Part shown: positions 17,648 through 26,781 of the stretch, piece after piece | Numbering within the stretch: position 1 is the stretch's first letter | Layout: every line of letters begins with the position of its first letter | Source of the DNA: CAZHGD01 sp964531735 | GTDB lineage: Bacteria > Armatimonadota > UBA10988 | Direction of reading: 5' to 3' | DNA length: 64,000 nucleotides | Assembly: GCA_964531735.1 (NCBI GenBank) | Contig: CAZHGD010000010.1 | Coordinates: 19,804 to 83,803, forward strand | Position numbers and translations under genes: made by a program | Notes under the pieces: model-generated | Told to the model about the DNA's origin: nothing | Database searches by the model: none | The model's input: the letters and a program-made list of their open reading frames with translations, nothing else

Positions 17648-17677
17648 CACCTCCGGCGGGCAGACTGTCGCCCGCCG
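17648..17677 (-). promoter_or_regulatory. Strong ribosome site with a GC hairpin directly upstream
   Basis: On the minus strand an 8-bp perfect stem (arms 17677-17670 and 17661-17654, 8-base loop) ends exactly where the Shine-Dalgarno GGAGGT (17653-17648) of the lyase gene begins. It could attenuate read-through from GH38, stabilise the downstream message or control ribosome access. Confidence 0.45.
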
Positions 17678-17730
17678 CGGTAGCCCTTCGCCTCGTGGCG
17701 GCCTGGTCCTGCCCCTCGCCGGGGCGCCGG

Positions 17731-20271
17731 TCACCGCCGGGGGGTCTCCAGCAAGTCGGTCTCGACCACCTGGAGCCCGCCCAGATCGATGCGCAGGGTC
17801 TTGATCTCGAACGCGCCGAGCGACACGGGCCCGACGACCCCGATCGGCGGCACTTCGATGGTCGTCTGCCGCGGTGTGCCGGTCGGCTCGAACAGGCGGA
17901 TGACCAGCTCACGGCCGGTCTCCGCCGCCTTGATGGCGGTCACCTGCGTGACGTCGTCCAGGACGCGCACCAAGGGCAGCGGCGGGGTGCCTTGGCCTGA
18001 GGGGAAGAACGAGAGCGCCATGGGAGCCTGGTTGTGGGCCAGCGCCTCGCGGTCGAGCCGGGCCAACCGCTCGGCAGCGGGGCCGGCGTTGAGCCAGCAG
18101 CGGTAGAGCCGTTCGCCCTGGTCGATGCGCGCGGTGAACCGGTCCTGGCGGACGATGCTGCGCTCACCGATGGGATGGCCGGTGTAGGCAGGTGACCGCA
18201 GCAGCGTCAGCCGCAGGCCGTCGGCCGAGAGGTCCGAGCCGTAGACGCCATCGTTGATGCAGGTCAGCGCGCGCTCGCCGTCGGCCACGGCGGCCACCCA
18301 CTGCTGCGCCACCGCTTCGTCGCCGTTGGCCGGCAGCTCGCCGACGCCGTAGGCAACCTGTCCCTGGTAGGTCAGCGCGTTGCCGGCCAGCGGGAAGGCC
18401 AGCTTCAACATCTGGTCCTTCTCGGCCCACTGCACGCGGACGCCCAGTTCCAGTTCGGTGCCGCGCTTGGGCAGCTTGTAGTGCAGGCAGAGGGCGGAGC
18501 GGCCGAAACAGAACACCGCTTCGATCACCGTGCGGACCTCGCCGTCCTCGATGATCCGCACCGCGGGCAGTTCGGCCGCCCGCACGCCTGAGAACCGGGC
18601 GCTGTCCGCCGGCGACATCAGCTCGAAGCGCCCGACGACCTGGTCGAACCGGCGGACCCTCATGCCCCAGGGGTCCTCGTCGTCGGCCAGCACGAGCGCC
18701 GCGGCGCCGGGGGCCTTCAGGTACTCGACGCCGTGCACGCGGAAGCTGTCGAGCAGTCCGGTGGTTAGGTTGACGACGGCTTGCAGGTCGCCGTTGTCGA
18801 ACGCGAACACGCCGGCCGATGGGTCGAGCGGTGCCAACGGGGGCCGCTCGGGCAGCACCTCCAGCCGGCAGTCGTAGCGGTTCATCTGCGACGGTTGCAG
18901 GTCGGCCGAGAAGACCACGCGTTTGCGCCAGTCGAGCGGCAGGTTGCCCAGTTCCTTCTCAATCTGGGCCGGCAGGCGCTGCTCGCCTTGGTAGACGCGG
19001 GCGGTGGTGAAGGTGTCGGACCAGTTCTGATCGGCCAACTGGAACTCGCACTCGACGATGGCGCGCACCGGGTAGGGGTGCGGGTTGTAGACCAGGACCG
19101 GGATCTCGCGCGGCGCCGCCGGCACTTGGCCGGCGGCCAGGGCGAAGAAGGCGCGTGCCTTGACGCGCGAGACGGTTTCGAGGCCATGGTCGAGGACGCG
19201 CAGCGACATCTCCTCCACCGGCTGGATGGACGAGCCGGGGAGGATGTCGTGGAACTGGCTGGTCAGCAGGTCGCGGAGCGCGGCCGACAGCTCCTCAGCG
19301 GGGTAGGGCAGCAGCCAGTGAGCCCAGGCGGCAGCCGCCATCTTCTCGGTGGCGTAGTACTCGTTCTCGAGGGCGCGGTGCTTCTGCTTGATGCGCACCT
19401 GCGAGGTGTAACAACCCACGGCCCACGGGTTCAGGTCGCCGTGGTGGTGCGGTAGGTCCGCACCGCTGTCACGGACCTCCTCCCAGAACCGTTCGAGCGT
19501 CGAGTGCTTGATGGCCGGGTCACGGGTGCCAACCATCAGCTCGCGCAGGTCCTGGAGGTCCTGGCGCGAGGGGCCGCCGCCGTGGTTGCCGACGCCCCAC
19601 AGCAGCGCGTCGCAGGCGTTCGGTGCGCGGTTGGCCAGCCACTGCTCGACCTTCTCTCGCGCGTGCCCGAGCGGCGAGTTGTAGCCGCCGAAGCGCTGGG
19701 CCAGCACTGTCGAGCCATCGTAGCCGACCCAGACGAAGCGGTCGTTCGGCAGCGGGCAGTCGTGCTGGGCCGGGCGGCAGAAGACATAGGAGTCATAGCC
19801 GCACTTGGCCAGGATCTGCACCAGCCCGCGGCTGTGCCCGAAAGGATCGAAGTTGATGGCGGTGGTCGGCTGCACGCCGAACCTGTCCGCGAAGTAGGCG
19901 CGACCGACCAGCGCCTGTCGCACGAACGATTCGCCGCTCGGCAAGTTGCAGTCGGGCTGCAGGTACCAGCCACCCATGATGTGCCAGCGCCCGTCGGCGA
20001 CCAGCTTCTGGATGCGGGCGAAGAGCGCTGGCTCCAACTCCTCGACCCACTGGTAGAGGATGGCCTCGTTGTGGCAGAAGACGAACTCCGGGAACTCGTC
20101 GCACAGGTCCGCCGCAGTGCGGAAGGTGGCGATGGCTTCGGCGGCGCCCTCCTCCCATTCCCACTGCCAGACCGGGTCCAGATGGGCGTTGCAGATGAGG
20201 TGCACGGTGGAACAGGGCATGGCCGAGGTAGCTCCAGGCGAGGCATGGTCGATCGCGTGCGTTGGCCTCAT
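17731..20271 (-). CDS. GH38 family alpha-mannosidase
   Basis: 846 residues. NAHLDPVWQWEWEEG holds zinc ligands H30 and D32. INFDPFGHSRG gives the nucleophile D142. Central FHDILPGSSIQPVEEM is a well-known GH38 motif containing a further metal-site His. The C-terminal half is the usual beta-sandwich of class II mannosidases. It releases alpha-mannose from glycans or oligosaccharides; no signal peptide is visible, so it probably acts in the cytoplasm on imported oligosaccharides. I chose ATG 20271 because GGAGGAA lies upstream; ATG 20220 (MPCSTVHLI) is the fallback and the frame is open to 20328. It is the first gene of an operon with the PL11 lyase, 87 bases apart, and divergent from the malate dehydrogenase-like gene. 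Confidence 0.9.
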   Translation of the reverse strand: MRPTHAIDHASPGATSAMPCSTVHLICNAHLDPVWQWEWEEGAAEAIATFRTAADLCDEFPEFVFCHNEAILYQWVEELEPALFARIQKLVADGRWHIMGGWYLQPDCNLPSGESFVRQALVGRAYFADRFGVQPTTAINFDPFGHSRGLVQILAKCGYDSYVFCRPAQHDCPLPNDRFVWVGYDGSTVLAQRFGGYNSPLGHAREKVEQWLANRAPNACDALLWGVGNHGGGPSRQDLQDLRELMVGTRDPAIKHSTLERFWEEVRDSGADLPHHHGDLNPWAVGCYTSQVRIKQKHRALENEYYATEKMAAAAWAHWLLPYPAEELSAALRDLLTSQFHDILPGSSIQPVEEMSLRVLDHGLETVSRVKARAFFALAAGQVPAAPREIPVLVYNPHPYPVRAIVECEFQLADQNWSDTFTTARVYQGEQRLPAQIEKELGNLPLDWRKRVVFSADLQPSQMNRYDCRLEVLPERPPLAPLDPSAGVFAFDNGDLQAVVNLTTGLLDSFRVHGVEYLKAPGAAALVLADDEDPWGMRVRRFDQVVGRFELMSPADSARFSGVRAAELPAVRIIEDGEVRTVIEAVFCFGRSALCLHYKLPKRGTELELGVRVQWAEKDQMLKLAFPLAGNALTYQGQVAYGVGELPANGDEAVAQQWVAAVADGERALTCINDGVYGSDLSADGLRLTLLRSPAYTGHPIGERSIVRQDRFTARIDQGERLYRCWLNAGPAAERLARLDREALAHNQAPMALSFFPSGQGTPPLPLVRVLDDVTQVTAIKAAETGRELVIRLFEPTGTPRQTTIEVPPIGVVGPVSLGAFEIKTLRIDLGGLQVVETDLLETPRR

Positions 20272-20321
20272 CGAGCGCGCTTCCTCCGTGGCCGCGACCG
20301 CCGGCGGCGGTGCTGGTTGCC

Positions 20322-20350
20322 TTGACACCTGTCGGGCCTGCTCCTAGACT
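20322..20350 (+). promoter_or_regulatory. Strong promoter ahead of the malate dehydrogenase-like gene
   Basis: TTGACA (20322-20327, perfect), 17 bases, TAGACT (20345-20350). Start near 20357. This rules out the upstream GTG at 20352 and supports the TTG start at 20376. It probably drives the whole run to ahbAB. Confidence 0.78.
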
Positions 20351-20375
20351 CGTGAATGATCAGCAGGAGTGGCTC

Positions 20376-21299
20376 TTGAAGATTGCGATCGTTGGCGGCG
20401 CCGGCCGCGTTGGTTCGAATGCCGCCTTTGCTTTGCAGATGCGTGGCCTGGGGCGCGAGATCGCGCTGGTCGACGTCAACGCCGAGGTGGCTGCCGGTGA
20501 GGCCCTCGACCTTCTGCACGGGTCGGCGCTGTGCGCTTCGCAGCGGTTCGTCAGCGGCGGCTACGAGGTTGTCGAAGGCGCCGACCTGGTGGTGGTGACC
20601 GCGGGCCTGCGGCGGAAGCCCGACGAGAGCCGCCTCGACCTGATCAATCGCAACGTCGAGCTGTTCCGCGGCATCCTCGGCGAACTGGCCAAGGTAGAGC
20701 TGGCGCCGGCGGCGCACCTGTTCGTGGTCGCCAATCCGGTGGACATTCTGACCTATCTGGCCTGTCGCGAGACGCGCTTCGACCCGCAGCGCATCTACGG
20801 TCTGGGCACGGTGCTCGACACGCTGCGGTTCCGCTCGCACCTGGCCGACGCCCTGCACTGCGACCCCACGCAGGTGCAGGCGCTGATGCTCGGCGAGCAC
20901 GGTGACAGCATGGTGCCGATCTGGTCGACGGCGGTGGTCAACGGCACGCCCATCGACTCGCTCCCTGGCGTCGATCAGCGCTTGCTCGAAGAGGTACTGC
21001 AGCAGACGCGAACCAGCGGTGCCCGGGTCATCAAGCTGAAGGGCGGGGCCGGCTACGCCGTGGGCGTGGCGATGGCCGAGGTCGTGGCGGCCGTGGTCGG
21101 TGACACCGGCGCGCTGCTGCCCATCTCCACCATGCAGAACGGCCTGCTGGGCGTGAAGGACGTCTGCTACAGCGTGCCGACGGTGCTCGGCCGCAGCGGC
21201 TGGAGCACGCAGGTGGCGCCGCGGCTGTGGCCAAAGGAAGAGCAAGCGCTGGTCAGCTCAGCGCGTGTGCTGCGAGAGACCATCGACCAGGTGCGCTAG
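20376..21299 (+). CDS. Malate dehydrogenase-like NAD enzyme (lactate/malate dehydrogenase family)
   Basis: 307 residues, normal length. N-terminal Rossmann motif GGAGRVGSNAAFAL; the adenosine-binding acid is D33 in ALVDVN; catalytic His is H175 in GEHGDSMVP; substrate-binding D148 and R151 lie in LDTLRFR. The substrate-selecting position in TAGLRRKPDESRLDL is Arg (R80); lactate enzymes carry Gln there and malate enzymes Arg, so oxidation of malate to oxaloacetate is the better guess. The first glycine loop reads GGAGRVG rather than the usual GAGxVG, a minor oddity. TTG 20376 is chosen because AGGAG lies 6 bases upstream and the promoter's start site is downstream of the earlier GTG. It appears to be first in an operon running to 29075. 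Confidence 0.85.
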   Translation: MKIAIVGGAGRVGSNAAFALQMRGLGREIALVDVNAEVAAGEALDLLHGSALCASQRFVSGGYEVVEGADLVVVTAGLRRKPDESRLDLINRNVELFRGILGELAKVELAPAAHLFVVANPVDILTYLACRETRFDPQRIYGLGTVLDTLRFRSHLADALHCDPTQVQALMLGEHGDSMVPIWSTAVVNGTPIDSLPGVDQRLLEEVLQQTRTSGARVIKLKGGAGYAVGVAMAEVVAAVVGDTGALLPISTMQNGLLGVKDVCYSVPTVLGRSGWSTQVAPRLWPKEEQALVSSARVLRETIDQVR

Positions 21300-21344
21300 A
21301 CGCCGGTGGTTGGCGCGGACCGGCTGAGGCCGACGGGGAGTGGC

Positions 21345-22619
21345 ATGAAGAAGCTCGACGAGGTGCTGGCGCGCCTGGCGACGATCGGTCCGGAGGCCGA
21401 GGCCGCCGGGCAGGAGGTGGTCGACCATTACGAGACGGAGCTCGATCAGGTCACCCAGCACCTGAGCCAGGTCTACGAGGAACTGATGCTGCTCTACGAT
21501 GTGGGCAGCGAAATCGGCGCCAGTCTCGACCCGAACGACATTGCCGACCGGGCGATCGCGCGGATGCACGACCTGTTCGAGGGCTCGCACGGCGTGGTCG
21601 TGTTGGTCAGTCCGCCCGACCAGCCGCTGGTGCTCGGCTCCGAGGCGTATGCGGCCGACGGCCTGGCCTTGGTGCAGTGGGCCACCGAGCAGGCCATGAC
21701 CAAGGATCGGTCGGTGATCGCCAACGATCTGGCGGATGTCGGCGCGCCGGCCACGCCGGGCGTCCACGCGCTGCTCAGTTCGCCGCTGCGGGCCCGGGGT
21801 CGGCTCATCGGCGCCGTGCTGGTGGTGGGCACCGGTGCGGGCAGCGACTATAGCACTCAGGACCAGATGCTCCTGGAGACCATCGCCTCGCAGATCGGCG
21901 TCTCGATTGAGAACAGCCGCCTGTTCCAGCGCGAGCAGCAGCACGCCCGGCACCTGACCGAGGCGCTCGACGAGCTGCGCAGCACCTACGACGACACACT
22001 GGCCGCGCTGAGCGGCGCGCTGGACCTGCGCGACAACGAGACCGAGGGCCACGCTCGGCGGGTGACGCGGTTCGCCGTGTGCATTGCGCGGCAGCTCGGT
22101 TGCGACGCGGAGGCGCAGCTCGACATCGAGCGCGGCGCGCTGATGCACGACATCGGCAAGATCGGCGTGCCGGACGCCATTCTGCTCAAGCCGGGCAAGC
22201 TGACCGACGAGGAATGGGCCGTGATGCGCACGCATCCGGTGCTCGGCTGGCAGATGATCCGCAACATCCGCTTCCTGGCCGGGGCCGCCCCGGTGGTGCT
22301 CCATCACCACGAGCGTTACGACGGCAAGGGCTATCCGGCCCAGTTGGCCGGTGCCGACATACCGCTCGGGGCCCGCATCTTCGCGATCGCCGACACCTTC
22401 GACGCGATGACCAGCGATCGACCGTACCGCAAGGCGCTGGGCTACGAGGAGACGTACGCAGAGGTCATCAAGTGCGCGGGCTCGCAGTTCGACCCGGACG
22501 TCGTGGCGGCCTTCGCCAGCGTGGCCGAGGGCGAATGGGCCGAGGTCCGCACGACGGTCGAGACCGAGCTGGCACTCAAGCGGCGTGACGCCATGCCGCC
22601 GCTGCGGGATATGTCGTGA
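21345..22619 (+). CDS. GAF-HD-GYP domain cyclic-di-GMP phosphodiesterase
   Basis: 424 residues. A short coiled coil (about 15-55) leads to a GAF sensor (about 55-190), another coiled linker, and an HD-GYP domain (about 212-400). Metal and catalytic motifs are intact: LMHDIGKIGVPDAILLKPG with H268-D269, the HxH/GYP signature HHERYDGKGYP (321-331), and ADTFDAMTSDRPYR. HD-GYP enzymes hydrolyse cyclic di-GMP to pGpG or GMP. There are no membrane segments, so it senses a cytoplasmic ligand. ATG 21345 has GGGGAG 4 bases upstream; 13 upstream codons are open but lack a site. The gene follows the dehydrogenase by 45 bases and overlaps the HAD gene by 4 bases. It would oppose the diguanylate cyclase at 35977. 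Confidence 0.9.
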   Translation: MKKLDEVLARLATIGPEAEAAGQEVVDHYETELDQVTQHLSQVYEELMLLYDVGSEIGASLDPNDIADRAIARMHDLFEGSHGVVVLVSPPDQPLVLGSEAYAADGLALVQWATEQAMTKDRSVIANDLADVGAPATPGVHALLSSPLRARGRLIGAVLVVGTGAGSDYSTQDQMLLETIASQIGVSIENSRLFQREQQHARHLTEALDELRSTYDDTLAALSGALDLRDNETEGHARRVTRFAVCIARQLGCDAEAQLDIERGALMHDIGKIGVPDAILLKPGKLTDEEWAVMRTHPVLGWQMIRNIRFLAGAAPVVLHHHERYDGKGYPAQLAGADIPLGARIFAIADTFDAMTSDRPYRKALGYEETYAEVIKCAGSQFDPDVVAAFASVAEGEWAEVRTTVETELALKRRDAMPPLRDMS

Positions 22620-23308
22620 GCCTCGGCGCCGCGGCGGTCTGCTTCGACGCCTACGATACGCTGGTGACGCTCGACGACCCGGTTGGCCGCCTGATGGGCG
22701 TGTTGCAGGGGCACGGCGTCGAGGTGACCTGGGCGACCGCCGCCGCCGCGTTTGCGGCCGAGGCGGCCTACTACCGGGTGCACTCGCTGGAGGGCGCCGA
22801 CGAGGCGCGCCTGGAGGCGCTGCGCCACGAGTGTGGCCGCCGGCTGGCCGAGGTCGTGGCTCGTGAGCAGCCGCAGGTGCCCGGCGGTCTGTGCTGGCGC
22901 GACGTGCTGATGGCGGCGCTCAGCTTCCGGCTCCAGCCGGGCGTGTTGGCGTGTCTGCAGACGCTGAAGTCCTGGCGTGTGCCCATGGCCGTGGTCAGCA
23001 ACTGGGACTGCTGCCTGACCGAGGTGTTGGCGAGCGTCGGGCTGACCGGCTACTTCGTGAGCATCACCGCCTCGGCGCTGGTCGGCTGCGAGAAGCCCGA
23101 TCCGCGGACGTGGGCGCCGGCGCTGGCCGCGCTGAACGGCCGCGCCGAACGGATCTGGCACGTGGGCGACGAGCCGGTGGCCGACGGCCAGGGCGCGCTC
23201 GCGGCCGGCCTGCGACCGGTCTTGGTCGGCGGGCCACCGCCGGCGGACGGCCTGACGCACCTTGCCGACCTGTCGGAGCTGCCCAGGCTGCTGCAGTCGG
23301 CGGCGTGA
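22616..23308 (+). CDS. HAD-superfamily hydrolase (haloacid dehalogenase-like, subfamily IA)
   Basis: 230 residues; GTG start overlapping the preceding TGA (GTGA), so translationally coupled. HAD motif I is CFDAYDTLVTL with nucleophile D11 and Tyr at the second acid position (D-x-Y), as in 2-haloacid dehalogenases rather than the D-x-D of phosphatases. Motif II is VVSNWDCC, motif III the Lys in CEKPDPRTW, motif IV GDEPVADGQGALAAG. A four-helix type I cap fills residues about 15-90. The substrate cannot be inferred; a small phosphorylated metabolite or house-cleaning role is likely. It lies between the HD-GYP gene and tsaD in one operon. Confidence 0.85.
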   Translation: MSLGAAAVCFDAYDTLVTLDDPVGRLMGVLQGHGVEVTWATAAAAFAAEAAYYRVHSLEGADEARLEALRHECGRRLAEVVAREQPQVPGGLCWRDVLMAALSFRLQPGVLACLQTLKSWRVPMAVVSNWDCCLTEVLASVGLTGYFVSITASALVGCEKPDPRTWAPALAALNGRAERIWHVGDEPVADGQGALAAGLRPVLVGGPPPADGLTHLADLSELPRLLQSAA

Positions 23309-23332
23309 CGCGGACCGCCGTTGGAGGCTGCT

Positions 23333-24394
23333 GTGGCGAGCTATGTTCTGGGTATCGAAACCAGTTGCGACGAGACCGCGGCCGCCGTCTACGGTGACGA
23401 CGGCCTGTGCGCGAACGTGGTGTCATCACAGTTGGCCGCCCACGAGGTGTTCGGCGGCGTGGTACCCGAGCTGGCCTCGCGGATGCACATCGAGGCGGTC
23501 CATCCGGTCATCGACGGGGCGCTGCGCGAGGCCGGGCTGACGCCGGCCGGCCTGACCGCGGTGGCGGTGAGCCACGGGCCGGGTTTGGTCGGGTCGCTGC
23601 TCGTCGGCGTCTGCGCCGCCAAGGGCTTCTGCTGGGGCGCGGGGCTCCCGCTGATGGGCCTCAACCACCTCGAAGGCCACCTGTACAGCAACTTCGTCGA
23701 GCCACCGTTGCCCAGCTTTCCGTTCCTGGCGCTGATTGCGTCGGGCGGGCACAGCGACCTGTTGCTGGTGCGCGACCATGGCTGCTATGAAGTGCTCGGG
23801 CGAGCGCGTGACGACGCCGCGGGCGAGGCGTTCGACAAGGTGGGTCGGCGCCTCGGCCTGGAGTATCCCGGCGGCCCACGGCTGGACCAACTGGCCGAGG
23901 ACGGCGACCCGACCGCATTCGACCTGCCGCGAGCCTGGCTGGACGGGGCCGACGAGTTCAGTTTCTCCGGCCTCAAGACGGCGGTGGTGCGACTGTGTGA
24001 GGAACTCGGCGCCGATCGCGTGGCCCAGCGGCTGCCCGATCTCTGCGCCTCGTTCCGGCAGGCCGTGGTCGACGTCCTGGTGCGCAAGACGTTCGCCGCC
24101 GCCGCACGGCATGGCGTATCGCAGGTCACGTTGTGCGGCGGCGTGGCGGCCAACCGCGGGCTGCGGCGCGAGATGCAGGCCGCGGCGGACCGTCTGGGCC
24201 TGACCCTGGCGGTGCCCGCGTTCCGCTACTGCACCGACAACGCCGCGATGGTGGCCTGTGCCGGTTGGCATCGCTGGCGGCACGGCGGTGCCGACGGGCT
24301 GGCGCTGGATGTGTCCTCGGGCCTGCCCTTGCCGTTGCCGGGTCAATGGGCCGGGCTGACGTCGGGTGGAGAACGGCGATGCTGCGGTGGCTGA
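23333..24394 (+). CDS. tsaD: tRNA N6-adenosine threonylcarbamoyltransferase TsaD
   Basis: 353 residues, standard length. VLGIETSCDETAAAVY is the signature N-terminus of the ASKHA fold. NHLEGHLYS supplies the two iron/metal-binding histidines (His-x3-His). SHGPGLVGSLLVGV, LIASGGHSDLLLV, SFSGLKTAV and LCGGVAANRGLRREM are all family blocks. It transfers the threonylcarbamoyl group to A37 of ANN-decoding tRNAs, together with TsaB and TsaE, which are not in this window. GTG 23333 has GGAGG 5 bases upstream; a TTG four codons earlier lies over that site. It overlaps the next gene by 16 bases. Confidence 0.95.
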   Translation: MASYVLGIETSCDETAAAVYGDDGLCANVVSSQLAAHEVFGGVVPELASRMHIEAVHPVIDGALREAGLTPAGLTAVAVSHGPGLVGSLLVGVCAAKGFCWGAGLPLMGLNHLEGHLYSNFVEPPLPSFPFLALIASGGHSDLLLVRDHGCYEVLGRARDDAAGEAFDKVGRRLGLEYPGGPRLDQLAEDGDPTAFDLPRAWLDGADEFSFSGLKTAVVRLCEELGADRVAQRLPDLCASFRQAVVDVLVRKTFAAAARHGVSQVTLCGGVAANRGLRREMQAAADRLGLTLAVPAFRYCTDNAAMVACAGWHRWRHGGADGLALDVSSGLPLPLPGQWAGLTSGGERRCCGG

Positions 24395-26781
24395 TGGCGC
24401 TACGGCGGGCCCGTGGCGAACTGCTCAGCGCGGCGTACGACAAGCTGGCGCAGACGGGCAGCCCGCTGGAGCGCCACGAGGCGGAGTACCTGGTGCGCAC
24501 GGCCGTCAACGCCTACCTGGTGGCGCTGACACAGGGCGACGCCGAGCATCTGGCCGAGTCCATGGCCTTGCTGGCCGAGCGCGAGGCGCGGGCCGGCAAC
24601 GCGTTGCGCGTGGAGGCCGTGGTCGTGGGTCTCGACCTGCTGGCTCAGCAGGTGCGTGAGCTGGCCGACGATGGTCGGCCGACCGGCTCGCTCGATCCAC
24701 TGGCCCTGCTCGACCTGGGTCGGGAGCGGTTCGTGAGCGTCTACCTGCGCGCCAAGGCGACCGAGGATGAACGCCGCGCCCGGGCCTTGGAGAGCTACGC
24801 CGAGGCGGCCGAGGAGATGCCGCACATCGTCTACAGCACCGACGCCGATGGCCGGATCACCGACATCAACCACCTGGCCGCCGAGCTGCTGGGTTACCGC
24901 AAAGAGGACCTACTGGGCCGCCATCACAGTGTCCTGATGCGTCCCGAGGACGCGGTGCGCTACCGCCACTTCGTGCAGGAGCGGCGCACCGAGGCGCGGG
25001 CGACGCGCCGCGAGCGAGTGCTGTTGCGCACGGCCGAGGGCGCGGTGCGCGAGTTCGAGGTCAGTTCGACCGGCGTCTACGGCGCCGATGGGGTCTACCT
25101 GGGCAGCGACGGCCTGGCCCGGGCCGTCAGCGGCGAGGTGCTGCAGTTGGAGTACCAACTGGATCCCGATGGCCGCTTCCAGGCGATCAGTGATGCCGCG
25201 GCGGCGGCCTTGGGCTATCTGGCCGACGAGCTGCTGGGCCAGCACTTCTCGGCCCTGATGGATGAGCGCGAGCGCGAGCGGGTGGGCCACATGTTCGGCG
25301 AACGCCGCGCCGATGACCGCGCCGCCAGCGGCATTCGGGTGGTGCTGACCGGGCGAGACGGAGCCCGGCGCGAATTCGAGATCAGTGCCGCCGGCCGGTA
25401 CGATGCCGGCGGCCAGTTCGTCGGTACCGTCGGCCTGGGCAGCGATCTGTCGGAGCGTAGCGAGCTGGAACGTGACGTGGCCGAGAGCCGCCGCCGGTAC
25501 CACGCGGTGTTCGACCACGTGGGCGTGGGCTTGAGCGTGATCACCCCCGATCACACCGTCCGCGAGGCGAACGCCTGGCACCACCGCCGGCGGCGCCGTC
25601 CGGTGGCCGGTGGGCAGTGCTACCTCGGTCTGTATGGTGAGTCCGAGCCCTGCGAGTGGTGCGGCTTGCGCGAAGCGCTGTCAACCGGACAGGCGGTGGT
25701 CCGCGACAGTGTGGTCAGCGCGCTCGACGGCCGCTCGTACACGGTGGTGTTCACGCCGCTGCTCAGTCGTGGCGGTGAGACCATTGCGGTGATCGAGGTG
25801 ACGCTGGATGCCACCAGCGAGCACGAGCGCCGCGAACGTGAGTTGGCCGGCGACAAGCACGGCGCTCTACAACGTCTGTGCGCCGGGCTGTGTGAGCGGG
25901 CGGGTGGGGCCCTCACCGCCGCCGCGCTGCTGGCCGCCATGGTGCCGGCCGGCGACGCCATGGGCGAGGCCGTCGGCGCGGTGACCCAAGCGCTGGCGCC
26001 GCTGGCGCGCCTCGGTGGCCACCGGCTGCCGGTCCCGGGCGCCGGCCTTGACCTGAACGCCGCGGTGCGCGCCGCGCTGGCGTCGGTGGCGCTCAGTGAC
26101 GGCGTCGACCTGGAGACCGACCTGCTGCCGACACTGCCACCGGTGGCTCTGGCGGCCGCCGACGCCGAGGAGTTGGTGGCCCAGTTGCTGGTCAACGCCA
26201 GGGAAGCGATGCCCACTGGTGGCACGCTGACCGTGGAGACCGGCCTCGACCGCGAGGGTCAGGTCGTGCTGCGGGTGAGCGACACCGGCGAAGGCATGTC
26301 GGAGACGGTGGCGCGGCAGGCCCGCGACCCGTTCTTCACCACCCGCGGTGCCGAGCGGGTCGGGTTGGGCTTGGCGCAGGTCGAGGCGCTGGCCCGGGCC
26401 GCCGATGGGAGCCTGGAACTGCACACCATGCCGGGTCTGGGCACGCAGGTCGAACTGCGCGTGCCTGCCCGCCAGCCGGTGCGCGCACGGGACACGGCGG
26501 CGAAGGCGGCGGCCGGGCGCCCGGCGGTCCGGGTGGCGGTGGCCGACCCGCTGCTGCAGCGAGCGCTGGAGCAGTACCTGGCCGCGAGCCCGACGTCACC
26601 GGATGGGCCGCCGGTGTGGGTGGTCGATCCGGCGAACCGGCCGCGGGCCGGCGGCGCCCGCGGCGTCGTGGTGCTGGCCACAGCGGCGGCGGATGAGCCG
26701 TCGCCGCAGCCGGAGGTGTACCTCGCGCTGCCGTTCGGCGTGGCCGCCCTGGAGCAGGCGATTGCGGAGGTGTCCGTCTGA
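24379..26781 (+). CDS. Multi-PAS histidine kinase-like protein with degenerate phospho-acceptor region and C-terminal domain
   Basis: 800 residues. A helical N-terminal region (1-135) like an RsbR-type or unknown sensor is followed by PAS1 (about 138-248), PAS2 (about 255-362), PAS3 (about 370-480), a short linker, and an HATPase domain (about 560-697) with N-box QLLVNAREAMP, G1 DTGEGM, F-box DPFFTT and G2 VGLGLAQV. No recognisable H-box is present; the only candidate is H494 in GDKHGALQRL. PAS3 carries C414, C425 and C428 (CY..G..EPCEWC), a cysteine set seen in some PAS domains of redox sensors. Residues 715-800 resemble a receiver-like domain without its phospho-Asp. ATG 24379 has GGAG upstream and overlaps tsaD. 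It is embedded in a housekeeping operon and ends one base into holA. Confidence 0.8.
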   Translation: MLRWLMALRRARGELLSAAYDKLAQTGSPLERHEAEYLVRTAVNAYLVALTQGDAEHLAESMALLAEREARAGNALRVEAVVVGLDLLAQQVRELADDGRPTGSLDPLALLDLGRERFVSVYLRAKATEDERRARALESYAEAAEEMPHIVYSTDADGRITDINHLAAELLGYRKEDLLGRHHSVLMRPEDAVRYRHFVQERRTEARATRRERVLLRTAEGAVREFEVSSTGVYGADGVYLGSDGLARAVSGEVLQLEYQLDPDGRFQAISDAAAAALGYLADELLGQHFSALMDERERERVGHMFGERRADDRAASGIRVVLTGRDGARREFEISAAGRYDAGGQFVGTVGLGSDLSERSELERDVAESRRRYHAVFDHVGVGLSVITPDHTVREANAWHHRRRRRPVAGGQCYLGLYGESEPCEWCGLREALSTGQAVVRDSVVSALDGRSYTVVFTPLLSRGGETIAVIEVTLDATSEHERRERELAGDKHGALQRLCAGLCERAGGALTAAALLAAMVPAGDAMGEAVGAVTQALAPLARLGGHRLPVPGAGLDLNAAVRAALASVALSDGVDLETDLLPTLPPVALAAADAEELVAQLLVNAREAMPTGGTLTVETGLDREGQVVLRVSDTGEGMSETVARQARDPFFTTRGAERVGLGLAQVEALARAADGSLELHTMPGLGTQVELRVPARQPVRARDTAAKAAAGRPAVRVAVADPLLQRALEQYLAASPTSPDGPPVWVVDPANRPRAGGARGVVVLATAAADEPSPQPEVYLALPFGVAALEQAIAEVSV

